Source of the DNA: Poriferisodalis sp965226645
GTDB lineage: Bacteria > Actinomycetota > Acidimicrobiia > Acidimicrobiales > Poriferisodalaceae
DNA length: 64,000 nucleotides
Direction: 5' to 3'
NCBI GenBank assembly: GCA_965226645.1
Contig: CBDDDL010000002.1
Location: forward strand, 620,001-684,000
The stretch's first letter is position 1. Each line of letters starts with the position of its first letter. This document shows positions 36,847 through 45,240 of this stretch, piece after piece. The translations under genes and the position numbers were made by a program. Under the pieces are notes generated by a model, which saw nothing but the letters and a program-made list of their open reading frames with translations, searched no databases and was not told where the DNA came from.

Positions 36847-38849
36847 CCGCGGTTGATCCTGCTACCAGGCCCGGTCGCAACGGGCTCGGCAGCAGGGCCG
36901 TGGAGCTGGGCCGCACGGCCGGTCGCAACCCGTTGAAGCTGCTGGGCATCGTCCTTGCAGCAGTGGCAACGGCCATGATCGTGGTGGGCGTCGGCGCCTC
37001 GGTCGGCACCTTTCCCGAGTCCTGGGACATCGGTCTGGCCGAGCCCATCGACCGGACGCGGCGATGGCTCATCAACAATCAGACATCGCACTGGCTGTAC
37101 ACCGTGCTGCTGAATCCGGTGACTGACCTCGCGGACGCCGGCATCCGGCAGTTCGAGGCGATTCTGGAGTGGTTCCCGTGGTACGTGTACCCCGTCCTGA
37201 CGGGCCTCGGGCTGTGGCGTGTTCGCGGCCGGACCGCCGGGGCGGTGGGCTTCTGCGGCGTCGTACTGATCGGGGTGATGGACCTGTGGCAAGAGGGTTT
37301 CGCCACGCTCGCGCTGATGGGCGTGGCCGTGCTCGTCTCGCTCTGCTGTGGCATCCCGCTGGGCATCGCGGCGTGGCGCAACGACCGTTTCGCCGGCGTG
37401 CTGCGTCCGACGCTCGACGCCATGCAGACGATGCCGGGATTCGTCTATTTGATTCCGTTCGTGCTGCTGTTCGGCATCGGCCGGGTGCCGGCGCTGATTG
37501 CCACGGTGGTCTTCGCCTTGCCGCCTGTCGTGCGGCTCACCGATATCGGTCTTCGCAACGTCGAGGTGACGATGGTGGAGGCGTCGGAAATGTTCGGCGC
37601 GACCGAGCGTCAGACATTGCGTCTCGTGCGCATTCCGGCGGCGCGGCCGGCGATCCTCGCGGGCGTCAACCAGACGACGATGCTTGCGATGAGCATGGTG
37701 GTGATCGCCGCGTTCATCGGCTCGGGCGGTCTCGGTCAGGACGTGTTGCGGGCCATGCGCGACATCGACGTCGGCGAGGCCTCGGAGGCCGGAATCGCCA
37801 TCGTCATCATGGCGATCATCCTCGATCGGTTCTCCAACGGCATCGCGACGCTAGGCCAGCAAGGTGCTGCTGACCGAGATGCCAAGTCGAGCTCCGACGC
37901 GCGCCAGATCCGGTGGCTGGCAGCAGCGGCCGGGCTGGCCGCGCTGGTCGGTGGCATTGCCGGGCACAACAAGTTCCCAGCCTCGCTCGAGTGGCACTTT
38001 GCGCCCTTCATCAACGACGTGACCCGATGGGTTCGCGACAACCTTTATGACATCTGGGGCACCGGCATCGGGACCGGGCCGTTCAGCGACTTCGTGACCA
38101 TCTATATGGTGACGCCGCTGCGGGAATTGTTCTCCTCCGGCATCCCGTGGCCGGCCATGATCGGCATCGGCGTGCTGGGCGGACTGCTGGCACGCGGGCC
38201 GGGGCTTGCGTTCGGCATCGGTGCGTCACTGTTCGGCATTGGGCTGCTGGGCATGTGGGAGCTGTCGATGGACACGCTTGCGCAGACCATCGTCGCGGTG
38301 GTGGCAACGCTGGCTCTGGGAGTGCCGCTGGGCATCGCGGCCTCACACCACGACCGCTTCCAGTCGCTGCTCAACCCGGTGCTGGACTTCCTGCAGACGA
38401 TCCCGAGCTTCGTGCTGCTTGTGCCGGTCATCACCTTGTTCCATGTGGGGCGCATTCCCGGCATCATCGCCTCGGTCGTGTATGCGCTCCCCGCGGCGGC
38501 CCACTACACCGACCTGGGTTTGCGGCGGGTGCCTGCGGAGGTGCACGAGGCCGCAGAGAGCTTTGGCTCAACCCGTTTGCAGCGACTGCGGCGGGTCGAG
38601 TTGCCGTTGGCTGCTCCCGAGCTGATGGTCGCGGTGAACCAGACCATCATGCTGGTGCTCGCCATGGTCGTCATCGCCGGTCTTGTCGGCGGCGGCGGGC
38701 TCGGGCTCGAGACCGTCAACGCTCTGCGCCGTAGCGACGCGGTCGGCCGCGGGTTCGAAGCCGGCATCGCCATCGTGCTGCTCGCAGGCATCCTCGACCG
38801 CCTCACCCGAGCCGTCGCCGACCGCCTCCGGCCGCCTCCTGCAGTTTGA
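36843..38849 (+). CDS. proW: Fused double glycine betaine ABC permease
   Basis: ProW-type permeases usually have 280-350 residues; this one has 668 because two complete MetI-like permease domains are fused. Domain 1 (about residues 140-340) has the cytoplasmic EAA-loop EASEMFGATERQTLRLVRIP. Domain 2 (about 450-660) has EAAESFGSTRLQRLRRVELP. Both also share QT(M/I)P near a membrane helix and the IGSGGLG/VGGGGLG turn. A central hydrophobic linker contains further helices. One polypeptide could therefore supply the whole permease dimer to ProV. The start codon overlaps the proV stop. Substrate is inferred from proX and the choline genes alongside. Confidence 0.9.
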   Translation: MTAVDPATRPGRNGLGSRAVELGRTAGRNPLKLLGIVLAAVATAMIVVGVGASVGTFPESWDIGLAEPIDRTRRWLINNQTSHWLYTVLLNPVTDLADAGIRQFEAILEWFPWYVYPVLTGLGLWRVRGRTAGAVGFCGVVLIGVMDLWQEGFATLALMGVAVLVSLCCGIPLGIAAWRNDRFAGVLRPTLDAMQTMPGFVYLIPFVLLFGIGRVPALIATVVFALPPVVRLTDIGLRNVEVTMVEASEMFGATERQTLRLVRIPAARPAILAGVNQTTMLAMSMVVIAAFIGSGGLGQDVLRAMRDIDVGEASEAGIAIVIMAIILDRFSNGIATLGQQGAADRDAKSSSDARQIRWLAAAAGLAALVGGIAGHNKFPASLEWHFAPFINDVTRWVRDNLYDIWGTGIGTGPFSDFVTIYMVTPLRELFSSGIPWPAMIGIGVLGGLLARGPGLAFGIGASLFGIGLLGMWELSMDTLAQTIVAVVATLALGVPLGIAASHHDRFQSLLNPVLDFLQTIPSFVLLVPVITLFHVGRIPGIIASVVYALPAAAHYTDLGLRRVPAEVHEAAESFGSTRLQRLRRVELPLAAPELMVAVNQTIMLVLAMVVIAGLVGGGGLGLETVNALRRSDAVGRGFEAGIAIVLLAGILDRLTRAVADRLRPPPAV

Positions 38850-38947
38850 TCCCGCCGGACGGGGCCCCCGTCTGCGGTAGTTGCATCGGAGCTGACCGCC
38901 CGGATCGCCAGCCTTCGTGTGCAGATGTGGTGGCTACGGTGGACTTG

Positions 38948-39853
38948 ATGGCCGGTTCCGCCCGTTTTCGCTCAGCTCTTTGCACGTCTTTCGTACATCA
39001 CCGGCGAATCCCGGCGTTCATTGCGGTCACGGCGCTCGCGCTCGTCGCAGCCGGTTGCGTCAAGGTCGACATGGACTTCGTCGTGAACGACGACGGATCG
39101 GGATCGTTCTCGCAGAAAATCACATTCGCCGAGCCGATGATCGAACTCATGGTCGGCAGTGGTCAGGCTGGGACACGAGCACAGGCCTGCGACAGCTTCA
39201 TAGAGGAATCCGCAGCGAACGATGAGATCGTCGATTTCAGCACCGCCGAGGTCGACACGTCGGATCTCGACAGCATTGTCCCGGTGTTCGAGAGCGTGAA
39301 CTCCGACAGCGAATGCAGCACGACACAGGGCTTCTCGTGGAGCGCTGCTCAATACAGCACACTCCGCGAGGTCATGGCCGAGGGCGACGGGCCACAGATC
39401 ACGCGGCTCGACGACGGCTGGCGCTTCGAGCTCAGCGCCAGTTCTATGGACGAAGGCCCTTCCGAGGATGAGTCCTCGCAGCTCCTTTCGCTGGGCTTGG
39501 ACCCGCCGACAGTCGTCATTTCGGTGACGCTTCCGGGTGAGCCCCTCGAGCACAACGCCGACTCAGCGACCGGCTCGACGTTCAGTTGGGAATTCGACCT
39601 GACGGATCCACAAAGCGCCCCCGAGAGATTCTTTGCCCAAACCGGATCCAGCAGCGGCGGGATCGGCTACGTCGGCATCGTGGGGATCGTCGTAGCAATC
39701 GTTCTCGCGCTCGCGGCCCTTGTCAGCCTGCGCAAGCGCCGCGCCACCCAGGTGGACGAGTCGGATGACAGCGATGCCGAGCCGGCCACCGACGAGCCCG
39801 CCACCGACGAGCCGAATGGCGACCACGGTTCTCCCAATGATCAAAGCCAGTGA
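38948..39853 (+). CDS. LppM-like lipoprotein with C-terminal membrane helix and acidic tail
   Basis: Starting at ATG 38948, this 301-residue protein has a signal peptide ending in the lipobox VAAGC and an LppM-like beta-rich domain (CVKVDMDFVVNDDGSGSFSQ). A C-terminal membrane helix (IGYVGIVGIVVAIVLALAAL) is followed by a cytoplasmic tail rich in Asp, Glu and Ser. The tail contains EPATDEPATDEP, encoded by a 15-bp tandem duplication at 39785-39799 and 39800-39814. The same architecture is seen in the protein at 4146-5009. It is about 100 bp downstream of proW on the same strand, but no functional link is evident. The function is unknown. Confidence 0.7.
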   Translation: MAGSARFRSALCTSFVHHRRIPAFIAVTALALVAAGCVKVDMDFVVNDDGSGSFSQKITFAEPMIELMVGSGQAGTRAQACDSFIEESAANDEIVDFSTAEVDTSDLDSIVPVFESVNSDSECSTTQGFSWSAAQYSTLREVMAEGDGPQITRLDDGWRFELSASSMDEGPSEDESSQLLSLGLDPPTVVISVTLPGEPLEHNADSATGSTFSWEFDLTDPQSAPERFFAQTGSSSGGIGYVGIVGIVVAIVLALAALVSLRKRRATQVDESDDSDAEPATDEPATDEPNGDHGSPNDQSQ

Positions 39854-39889
39854 CCGGCGGCGAAGCCTGAGCCGGCTGCTGTTGCGGCG

Positions 39890-41137
39890 CTACCTCGGAG
39901 GCGGAGGCGGGATGTAGCGGGCGCTGGGGCCGAGACGGCTATGCGGGATGAGCACGACGGCCACGGCCACGAGGGCCAGTGGCAGCAGCCACGACAATGC
40001 CACCCGGATGTCGCCGGTGATGTCACCCAGGATTCCGACGGCGGGTTTGGCAAGGGCGGTCAACAAGCCGGAGACCCCGAACAACACTCCGATGCTCGCC
40101 CCGGTCTGAGTGGGTGGCGCCAGCTGGCTGGCCATCGCCAGCGAGACCGGGAACAGGCTGAACATGCAGAATGAAATGCCGCCGATGGCAACCAGCGAAA
40201 GTGCTCCGCCGGTGAGCGCGAACAGCGCCACGAACAGTGTTGTGCCGACGGCCGCGATCATCATCACCGTGCGGCCACCGACTCGATCGGACGCCCAGCC
40301 TCCCAGCGGCTGCGCCACGACACCGACCAGCAGGATTACGGTCAGAATCACGCCGGCGTCGTTGGTGTCCCAACCCTCGTCGACGAGCATCTTCACCGAG
40401 AAGTTGATGAAGCTCATGCCCACCATGGCCACTGCCCCGAACGACACGGAGAGCATCAGCAGCGGCGCGCTGAACGCGCCGCGCAGCCGCACGGCCGGCG
40501 CGGCGGGAATCTCGCGGAGTCGCCATTGCAGAATCGCGGCCGCTATCACCATCGGTACGGCCAGTGCCACCATGGTCAGCCGCCAATTCAGGACCGAGAC
40601 TGCCAGCACCACCGCCGCCGGCGCCGCGAAGTGCCCGAACGAACCGCCCCAGCCGTGCAGACCCAGCATGCGCCCACGCTTGTCGGGATAGGCCGAGACG
40701 ATAAACGCGGTGGCCTGCGGGTGGTAGGTGGCTCCTCCGAGACCGCAGAACAGGCTCACCGCGACGATCAACCAGAAGCTCGGCGACGCCGCCATGCCCA
40801 CGAAGCCGACTGCACCGATCAAGAAGCCGAAGACCAAGATCCAACGCCGCCGGCCCCTGCGGTCGGCCTCGCCGCCCACTACCGGCGACAGCACACCAGT
40901 CAGAAGGGTGAACGCGAACGACAGCACGCCCAGGTCCGTGTAGCTCAAGTCGAACTCGTCGGCCAGGGCGGGGAGGAACGCTGGGAGAACCGTCACGTAG
41001 AAGTCGTTGATGGCATGCACCCCGACCAGGACCGTCAGCACAGTCCGAGGCCGCACGGCGGTCTCATCAACCGCTTGGCGGAGTGCCGTTGCTGATTCGC
41101 GCACGACCACGGACGCTACGCCACAGCCCGGCGGCAT
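39890..41137 (-). CDS. MFS transporter (fosmidomycin-resistance-protein-like)
   Basis: This 415-residue major facilitator protein has about 12 hydrophobic segments. The N-terminal HAINDFYVTVLPAFLPAL and LSYTDLGVLSFAFTL resemble the Fsr group of exporters. Motif A is GGEADRRGRRRWIL. CGLGGATYHPQATAFI is a recognisable Fsr-like segment. It is convergent with the LppM-like gene and divergent from the Phd/VapC pair. Drug specificity is not claimed; similarity is at subfamily level only. Confidence 0.78.
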   Translation of the reverse strand: MPPGCGVASVVVRESATALRQAVDETAVRPRTVLTVLVGVHAINDFYVTVLPAFLPALADEFDLSYTDLGVLSFAFTLLTGVLSPVVGGEADRRGRRRWILVFGFLIGAVGFVGMAASPSFWLIVAVSLFCGLGGATYHPQATAFIVSAYPDKRGRMLGLHGWGGSFGHFAAPAAVVLAVSVLNWRLTMVALAVPMVIAAAILQWRLREIPAAPAVRLRGAFSAPLLMLSVSFGAVAMVGMSFINFSVKMLVDEGWDTNDAGVILTVILLVGVVAQPLGGWASDRVGGRTVMMIAAVGTTLFVALFALTGGALSLVAIGGISFCMFSLFPVSLAMASQLAPPTQTGASIGVLFGVSGLLTALAKPAVGILGDITGDIRVALSWLLPLALVAVAVVLIPHSRLGPSARYIPPPPPR

Positions 41138-41175
41138 GTGCCAGATCGTGATTCAGATGCCGAAATAGCGCCCCT

Positions 41176-41207
41176 TGTAGTCACATCGTCTCGCTAATGT
41201 GACTACA
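41176..41207 (+). promoter_or_regulatory. Perfect inverted repeat over the antitoxin start (autoregulatory operator)
   Basis: TGTAGTCACAT at 41176-41186 is perfectly inverted as ATGTGACTACA at 41197-41207, with a 10-bp spacer. The last base is the A of the antitoxin ATG. A -10-like TAATGT (41195-41200) lies inside it, which would start transcription at or near the ATG (leaderless). The position fits Phd-type autorepression by the toxin-antitoxin complex. Confidence 0.65.
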
Positions 41208-41509
41208 TGAGCACTGACATCGGCATCCGCGAACTGAAAGCGCGACTGTCGGAATGCGTACGACGTGCGGCCGCCGGCGAGCGCATCGTCGTGACCGACC
41301 GTGGCCGCCCCGTGGCCCAGCTCACCGGCCTGGACCAAACCGCTGTGCGCCAACGCGTCCTCGATGACATGGCGAGGATCGAGCGCGGCGTTGCCGAGGG
41401 CTGGATCACACCCGCTAAGCGGCGTGGGCCACTCGGGCCGGCGCGGCCGATTCCCTCGAATTCCGGGCTCACTATCGCCGAAGTGCTCGATGAGGACCGC
41501 GGCGACTGA
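41207..41509 (+). CDS. Phd/YefM-family antitoxin
   Basis: This 100-residue antitoxin starts MSTDIGIRELKARLSECVRR and continues with GERIVVTDRGRPVAQL, the DNA-binding fold of the Phd/YefM family. The C-terminal half (about residues 60-100), which would wrap the toxin, is less conserved and ends in an acidic VLDEDRGD. It overlaps the toxin start by one base (TGATG), the usual coupling. It should neutralise the PIN-domain partner and repress its own promoter through the inverted repeat that reaches its start codon. Confidence 0.88.
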   Translation: MSTDIGIRELKARLSECVRRAAAGERIVVTDRGRPVAQLTGLDQTAVRQRVLDDMARIERGVAEGWITPAKRRGPLGPARPIPSNSGLTIAEVLDEDRGD

Positions 41510-41907
41510 TGCTGTACGTGGAGTCGAGCGCCCTGATGAAGCGCTATGTCACGGAGCCAGAAACCGACGTTGTCCTCGAACTCATGGATTCCGATCCGGC
41601 CCTCGTCACCTCGCGCCTCACCGAAATCGAAATTCGACGAAACTTGGCGCGCCACTTTGACGGTGTCGATCTGCTGCGGCAACGTCGCGAATTCCAAGCT
41701 GACCTCGATGCCCTCGAGGTTGTGGAACTCGATGCCGCCGCGTTCGACGAGGCAGCACACATCGCCGAGGAAACGCTGTGCCGTTCGCTCGACGCATTGC
41801 ACCTCGCGGCAGCGCGACAACTCGGCGAGTCGACCACCGTGCTGACGTTTGACCGGCGGCAAGCTCGCGCTGCCCGCGCGATCGGACTCAACGTCGCCGG
41901 CGCCTGA
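41509..41907 (+). CDS. vapC: VapC-family PIN-domain toxin
   Basis: This 132-residue PIN-domain ribonuclease begins LYVESSALMKRYVTEPE, where an Asp usually sits at the position of Glu in VESSAL. Further acidic active-site positions are visible in SRLTEIEIRRNL, LCRSLDALHLAAARQL and LTFDRRQ. It lies directly after the Phd/YefM antitoxin with a one-base overlap, and such mixed Phd-VapC pairs are common. VapC toxins cleave RNA, often tRNA, to stop translation; the target here is unknown. Confidence 0.88.
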   Translation: MLYVESSALMKRYVTEPETDVVLELMDSDPALVTSRLTEIEIRRNLARHFDGVDLLRQRREFQADLDALEVVELDAAAFDEAAHIAEETLCRSLDALHLAAARQLGESTTVLTFDRRQARAARAIGLNVAGA

Positions 41908-41931
41908 CCCCGCAGACCGACGCCACAGCGG

Positions 41932-44052
41932 TTAGAGGAAAGCGGGAACGAAGACCAGGCTGACGATGGTCATCACCTTGATGAGGATGTTCATCGCCGG
42001 GCCCGAGGTGTCCTTGAAAGGGTCGCCGATGGTGTCGCCGACCACGGCCGCCGCGTGCGCATCGGTGCCCTTGCCGCCATGGGCGCCCGCCTCGATGTAC
42101 TTCTTGGCGTTGTCCCAAGCGCCACCCGAATTCGCCATGTAGATGGCCAGCAGGAAGCCGGTCACCACTGCACCGGCCAGGAAGCCGCCGAGGGCGTTCA
42201 CGTCGATGAAGCCGATCACCAGCGGCAGCACGATGGCGAGGCCACCGGGCAAGAGCATCTCGCGCAGCGCAGCCTGAGTGGAAATGTCGACACAGCGGCG
42301 GCTGTCGGGCTTCACACCGGGCTTGCCTTCGCGCAGGCCCGGGATCTCGGCGAACTGGCGGCGGACCTCCACGATCATCGCCTGCGCTGCGCGACCCACC
42401 GACGACATGGTGAGCGCCGCGAAGATGAACGGTGTCATCGCACCCAGGAACAACCCGATCGTGACCGCAGTGTCATTGATGTCCAAGAAGACCTGATCGC
42501 CCGCTGTGAGGCTGAACGACTTGAACAGCGCCAGTGCCGTCACCGCAGCTGAGCCGACAGCGAAGCCCTTGGCGACCGCAGCGGTCGTGTTGCCCAGCGA
42601 ATCGAGGCTGTCGGTGACGCTTCGTACTTCGGGCGGCAGTTGGGCCATCGCCGCGATGCCGCCCGCGTTGTCGGCGATGGGTCCATAGGCATCCACCGCC
42701 ACGATGACTCCGGTCACCGACAGCATGCCGATGGCCGCAAGCGACACGCCGTACAGCCCGATCTCGTTGCCGGCGTCGCCGAAGGCCATGCCTCCGAACA
42801 GGTAGGACAAGCCGATCATCGCCACTACGAGCACGACTGCGGGCAGCGTGGAGAGCTTGCCCTGTGCGATGCCTTCGATGACGACGGTTGCGGGGCCTGT
42901 CTCGGACTGCTGCGCGATGCCCTTGACGGGCCTGTAGTGCTCGGAGGTGAAGTACTCGGAGGTGAACCCGATCGCCCAGCCGCCGAACAGCCCCACGATG
43001 ATGGTCATCGCCAGGAAGATCGGGGCGCTGAGCTCGAGTGCATTTGCGCCGTCGCCGAAGGTCGGGTTGCCGCTGAACAGCACCAACGTGCCGACAACGG
43101 AGAAAACCACCGTGAGCGCCATGGCCACGTACTGACCGGTGTGCAATTGCCCCGACAGGCTGCGGCCTTCGCGGCCACGCACGAAGAGCGCGCCGACGAT
43201 CGAGGCGATCATGCCGAGCGCGCCGATCAGGATCGGGAACATGAGGAGCCCCTCGGCAGGCCCGAAGTCGGAGGCCAGGCTGTCGCCCTCGAGGAACACC
43301 GGCACCAGCAGCGAAGCGAGCACCACCGGCGCCACGATCGATCCGGCGTAGGACTCGAACAGGTCGGCACCCATGCCAGCCACGTCGCCCACGTTGTCGC
43401 CGACCGCGTCGGCAATGGTCGCAGGGTTGCGGGGATCGTCCTCAGGAATCCCGGCCTCCACCTTGCCCACAAGGTCGCCGCCGACATCAGCAGCCTTGGT
43501 GTAGATGCCGCCGCCGATACGGGCGAACAACGCGATCGAGCTGGCACCGAGCCCAAAGGCAGCCACTACCTGGAAGGCCTGGTCGACGCCGAACCACTTC
43601 ACCCACAGCAGGTAGTTGAACGAAATGCCCAGCAGCGCCAGACCGGCCACAGTGAAGCCCATGACGGCCCCGCCCTTGAACGCCAGCGGCAACGCCTTGG
43701 CGGCGCCCACGCGGGCCGCCTGGGCCGTGCGGGTGTTTGCCGCGGTGGCGATGCGCATGCCGATGAAGCCCGCAACCGACGAGAGCACCGCTCCCATGAG
43801 GTAGGCGAAGCTGGCGGCCGGCCGCCCGTCGATCGGCACCACAAGCAGCAGCACGAACATGGCGGCCACGAAGACCGACACCCACTGGTACTCGCGGCGC
43901 AGGAACGCCATGGCGCCCTCGCGGATGGCTGCGCCGATCTCACGCATCAGGTCGTTGCCCTGGTCGGCCCGCAGCACCACCTTGGCGAAGTAGTAGGCCA
44001 GCAGCAGCGCCAGCGCAGAGGCAATCAGGGCCAGATACGGAACAGCAGTCAC
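41932..44052 (-). CDS. hppA: Membrane-bound proton/sodium-translocating pyrophosphatase
   Basis: This ion pump hydrolyses cytoplasmic pyrophosphate to move ions outward. It has 706 residues from GTG 44052, which is preceded by GAGG, and about 16 membrane segments. The substrate site motifs are GGGIYTKAADVGGDLVGKVE and DDPRNPATIADAVGDNVGD. Later motifs are VAVDAYGPIADNAGGIA and the C-terminal DTIGDPFKDTSGPA. In the segment GNTTAAVAKGFAVGS, Ala occupies the position that is Lys in K+-independent enzymes, suggesting the K+-dependent class. Whether it pumps H+ or Na+ is not decided by sequence alone here. It lies downstream of the vapC pair in convergent orientation. Confidence 0.95.
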   Translation of the reverse strand: MTAVPYLALIASALALLLAYYFAKVVLRADQGNDLMREIGAAIREGAMAFLRREYQWVSVFVAAMFVLLLVVPIDGRPAASFAYLMGAVLSSVAGFIGMRIATAANTRTAQAARVGAAKALPLAFKGGAVMGFTVAGLALLGISFNYLLWVKWFGVDQAFQVVAAFGLGASSIALFARIGGGIYTKAADVGGDLVGKVEAGIPEDDPRNPATIADAVGDNVGDVAGMGADLFESYAGSIVAPVVLASLLVPVFLEGDSLASDFGPAEGLLMFPILIGALGMIASIVGALFVRGREGRSLSGQLHTGQYVAMALTVVFSVVGTLVLFSGNPTFGDGANALELSAPIFLAMTIIVGLFGGWAIGFTSEYFTSEHYRPVKGIAQQSETGPATVVIEGIAQGKLSTLPAVVLVVAMIGLSYLFGGMAFGDAGNEIGLYGVSLAAIGMLSVTGVIVAVDAYGPIADNAGGIAAMAQLPPEVRSVTDSLDSLGNTTAAVAKGFAVGSAAVTALALFKSFSLTAGDQVFLDINDTAVTIGLFLGAMTPFIFAALTMSSVGRAAQAMIVEVRRQFAEIPGLREGKPGVKPDSRRCVDISTQAALREMLLPGGLAIVLPLVIGFIDVNALGGFLAGAVVTGFLLAIYMANSGGAWDNAKKYIEAGAHGGKGTDAHAAAVVGDTIGDPFKDTSGPAMNILIKVMTIVSLVFVPAFL

Positions 44053-44276
44053 ATGGACCTCACGGTGTCGCGTCGAAATGGATGAGGGGTTGGGGCGCCG
44101 GACCCGCGGTGCACGTTCCAGCCGGGCCAGTACCGCACACGCCCCGGACACAGTCGAGGACAGCACGGCCTGCGCCGAGGCGTCCACAACGCCCCCGAAA
44201 CGCTAGGCCCCACGTCCCCCAGCCGCAAACGATCAGCGCGCGTGGCTTTGGGCGGTGTTGTTTGTGGCTTGGGTCC

Positions 44277-45240
44277 TTATGGGTGTCCCAGGATTCGGCG
44301 GGCGGTGTTCGCGGCGGTGTGAGTCCGGGTGGACCCGCTGTAGCGCGGCGTGGTGGCGTCGGGCACGACGGCGCGGGCCTGGTCCTTGGCTTCCGTACTG
44401 ATCGCAGCAGCGCCGCCGACGAACACCACCCTGGTCGGCCGATAATCGCGCAGCACCTCCGCGGCCTCGCCCGACAGCCGACCCGCCTCGGTATAGAGCA
44501 CCACCGAACCCGCAGTACGCGCCGACAGCGCCGCCGCAACACCGATGTCAGGCGGGCTCCACCCGTGGGCCACGATGACCGTCAGGCCGCCGGTCGCTGC
44601 TGATTGATGCGGGCCCAGGAACCGTCGCGCCACCCCCGCTGCGGTCGCTGTTCTGGTGGCACCGTGGACACGCTCGAACGTCACGCCGGGAACCGCAGCA
44701 CGAACCTCAGATTCCACAGCGGGACTCACGGCGGCCTCGCCCCCGACGACCAGCACCCGTGCAGGCCGATAGCCGCTCAGCAACTGCCGTGTCGCGTCCG
44801 GCAGCGCGCCCACTGCGGTATAGACCACCGCCGAACGAGGCGTACGCGCCGACAGCGCCGCAGCGACACCGATATCGGCGGGGCTCCACCCGTTCGCGAC
44901 GATCACCGTCGCCCCGCCCGCATCGACGCCGTCCAGGATCCGCCGCGCAACGCCCGCGGCAGTGTCAGCACGCGTCGCGCCGGTGATCCGCCCCACCGAA
45001 CCAGACTCCGACGCCCGCCGCATCGACGCCAACACTGTGTCGCTCACCGCGGCTTGTCCGCCGATCACAATCACACCCGCAGGCAAATAGTCGACCAGCA
45101 AGTCGCGTGCCGCTACCGACAAACGATCACCCTCCGTATAGGCCACCGCAGAATCAGCCGTACGCGCCGCCAGCGCCGCAGCAACACCGATATCGGGTGG
45201 GCTCCATCCGTTGGCGACGATGATCACCGCGGTGCTCGGC
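44277..45240 (-). other. Three CWB2 cell-wall-binding repeats (C-terminal domain of the giant protein)
   Basis: Three copies of about 105 residues each contain VIVANGWSP(P/A)DIGVAAAL, a hydrophobic strand ending in VGG, and an (I/V)xGATR-type segment. The third copy ends with the protein. The pattern matches cell wall-binding repeat 2, known from clostridial S-layer and actinobacterial wall proteins, where three copies form the anchor. Confidence 0.88.

Noticed and set aside
42640..44085. Long open frame on the plus strand opposite the pyrophosphatase
   Set aside because: Composition is His/Arg/Gln-rich antisense text with no motif, while the minus strand carries a complete, motif-rich hppA. 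Similar shadow frames lie opposite clpC (5945-7456) and the giant gene (52182-53768).
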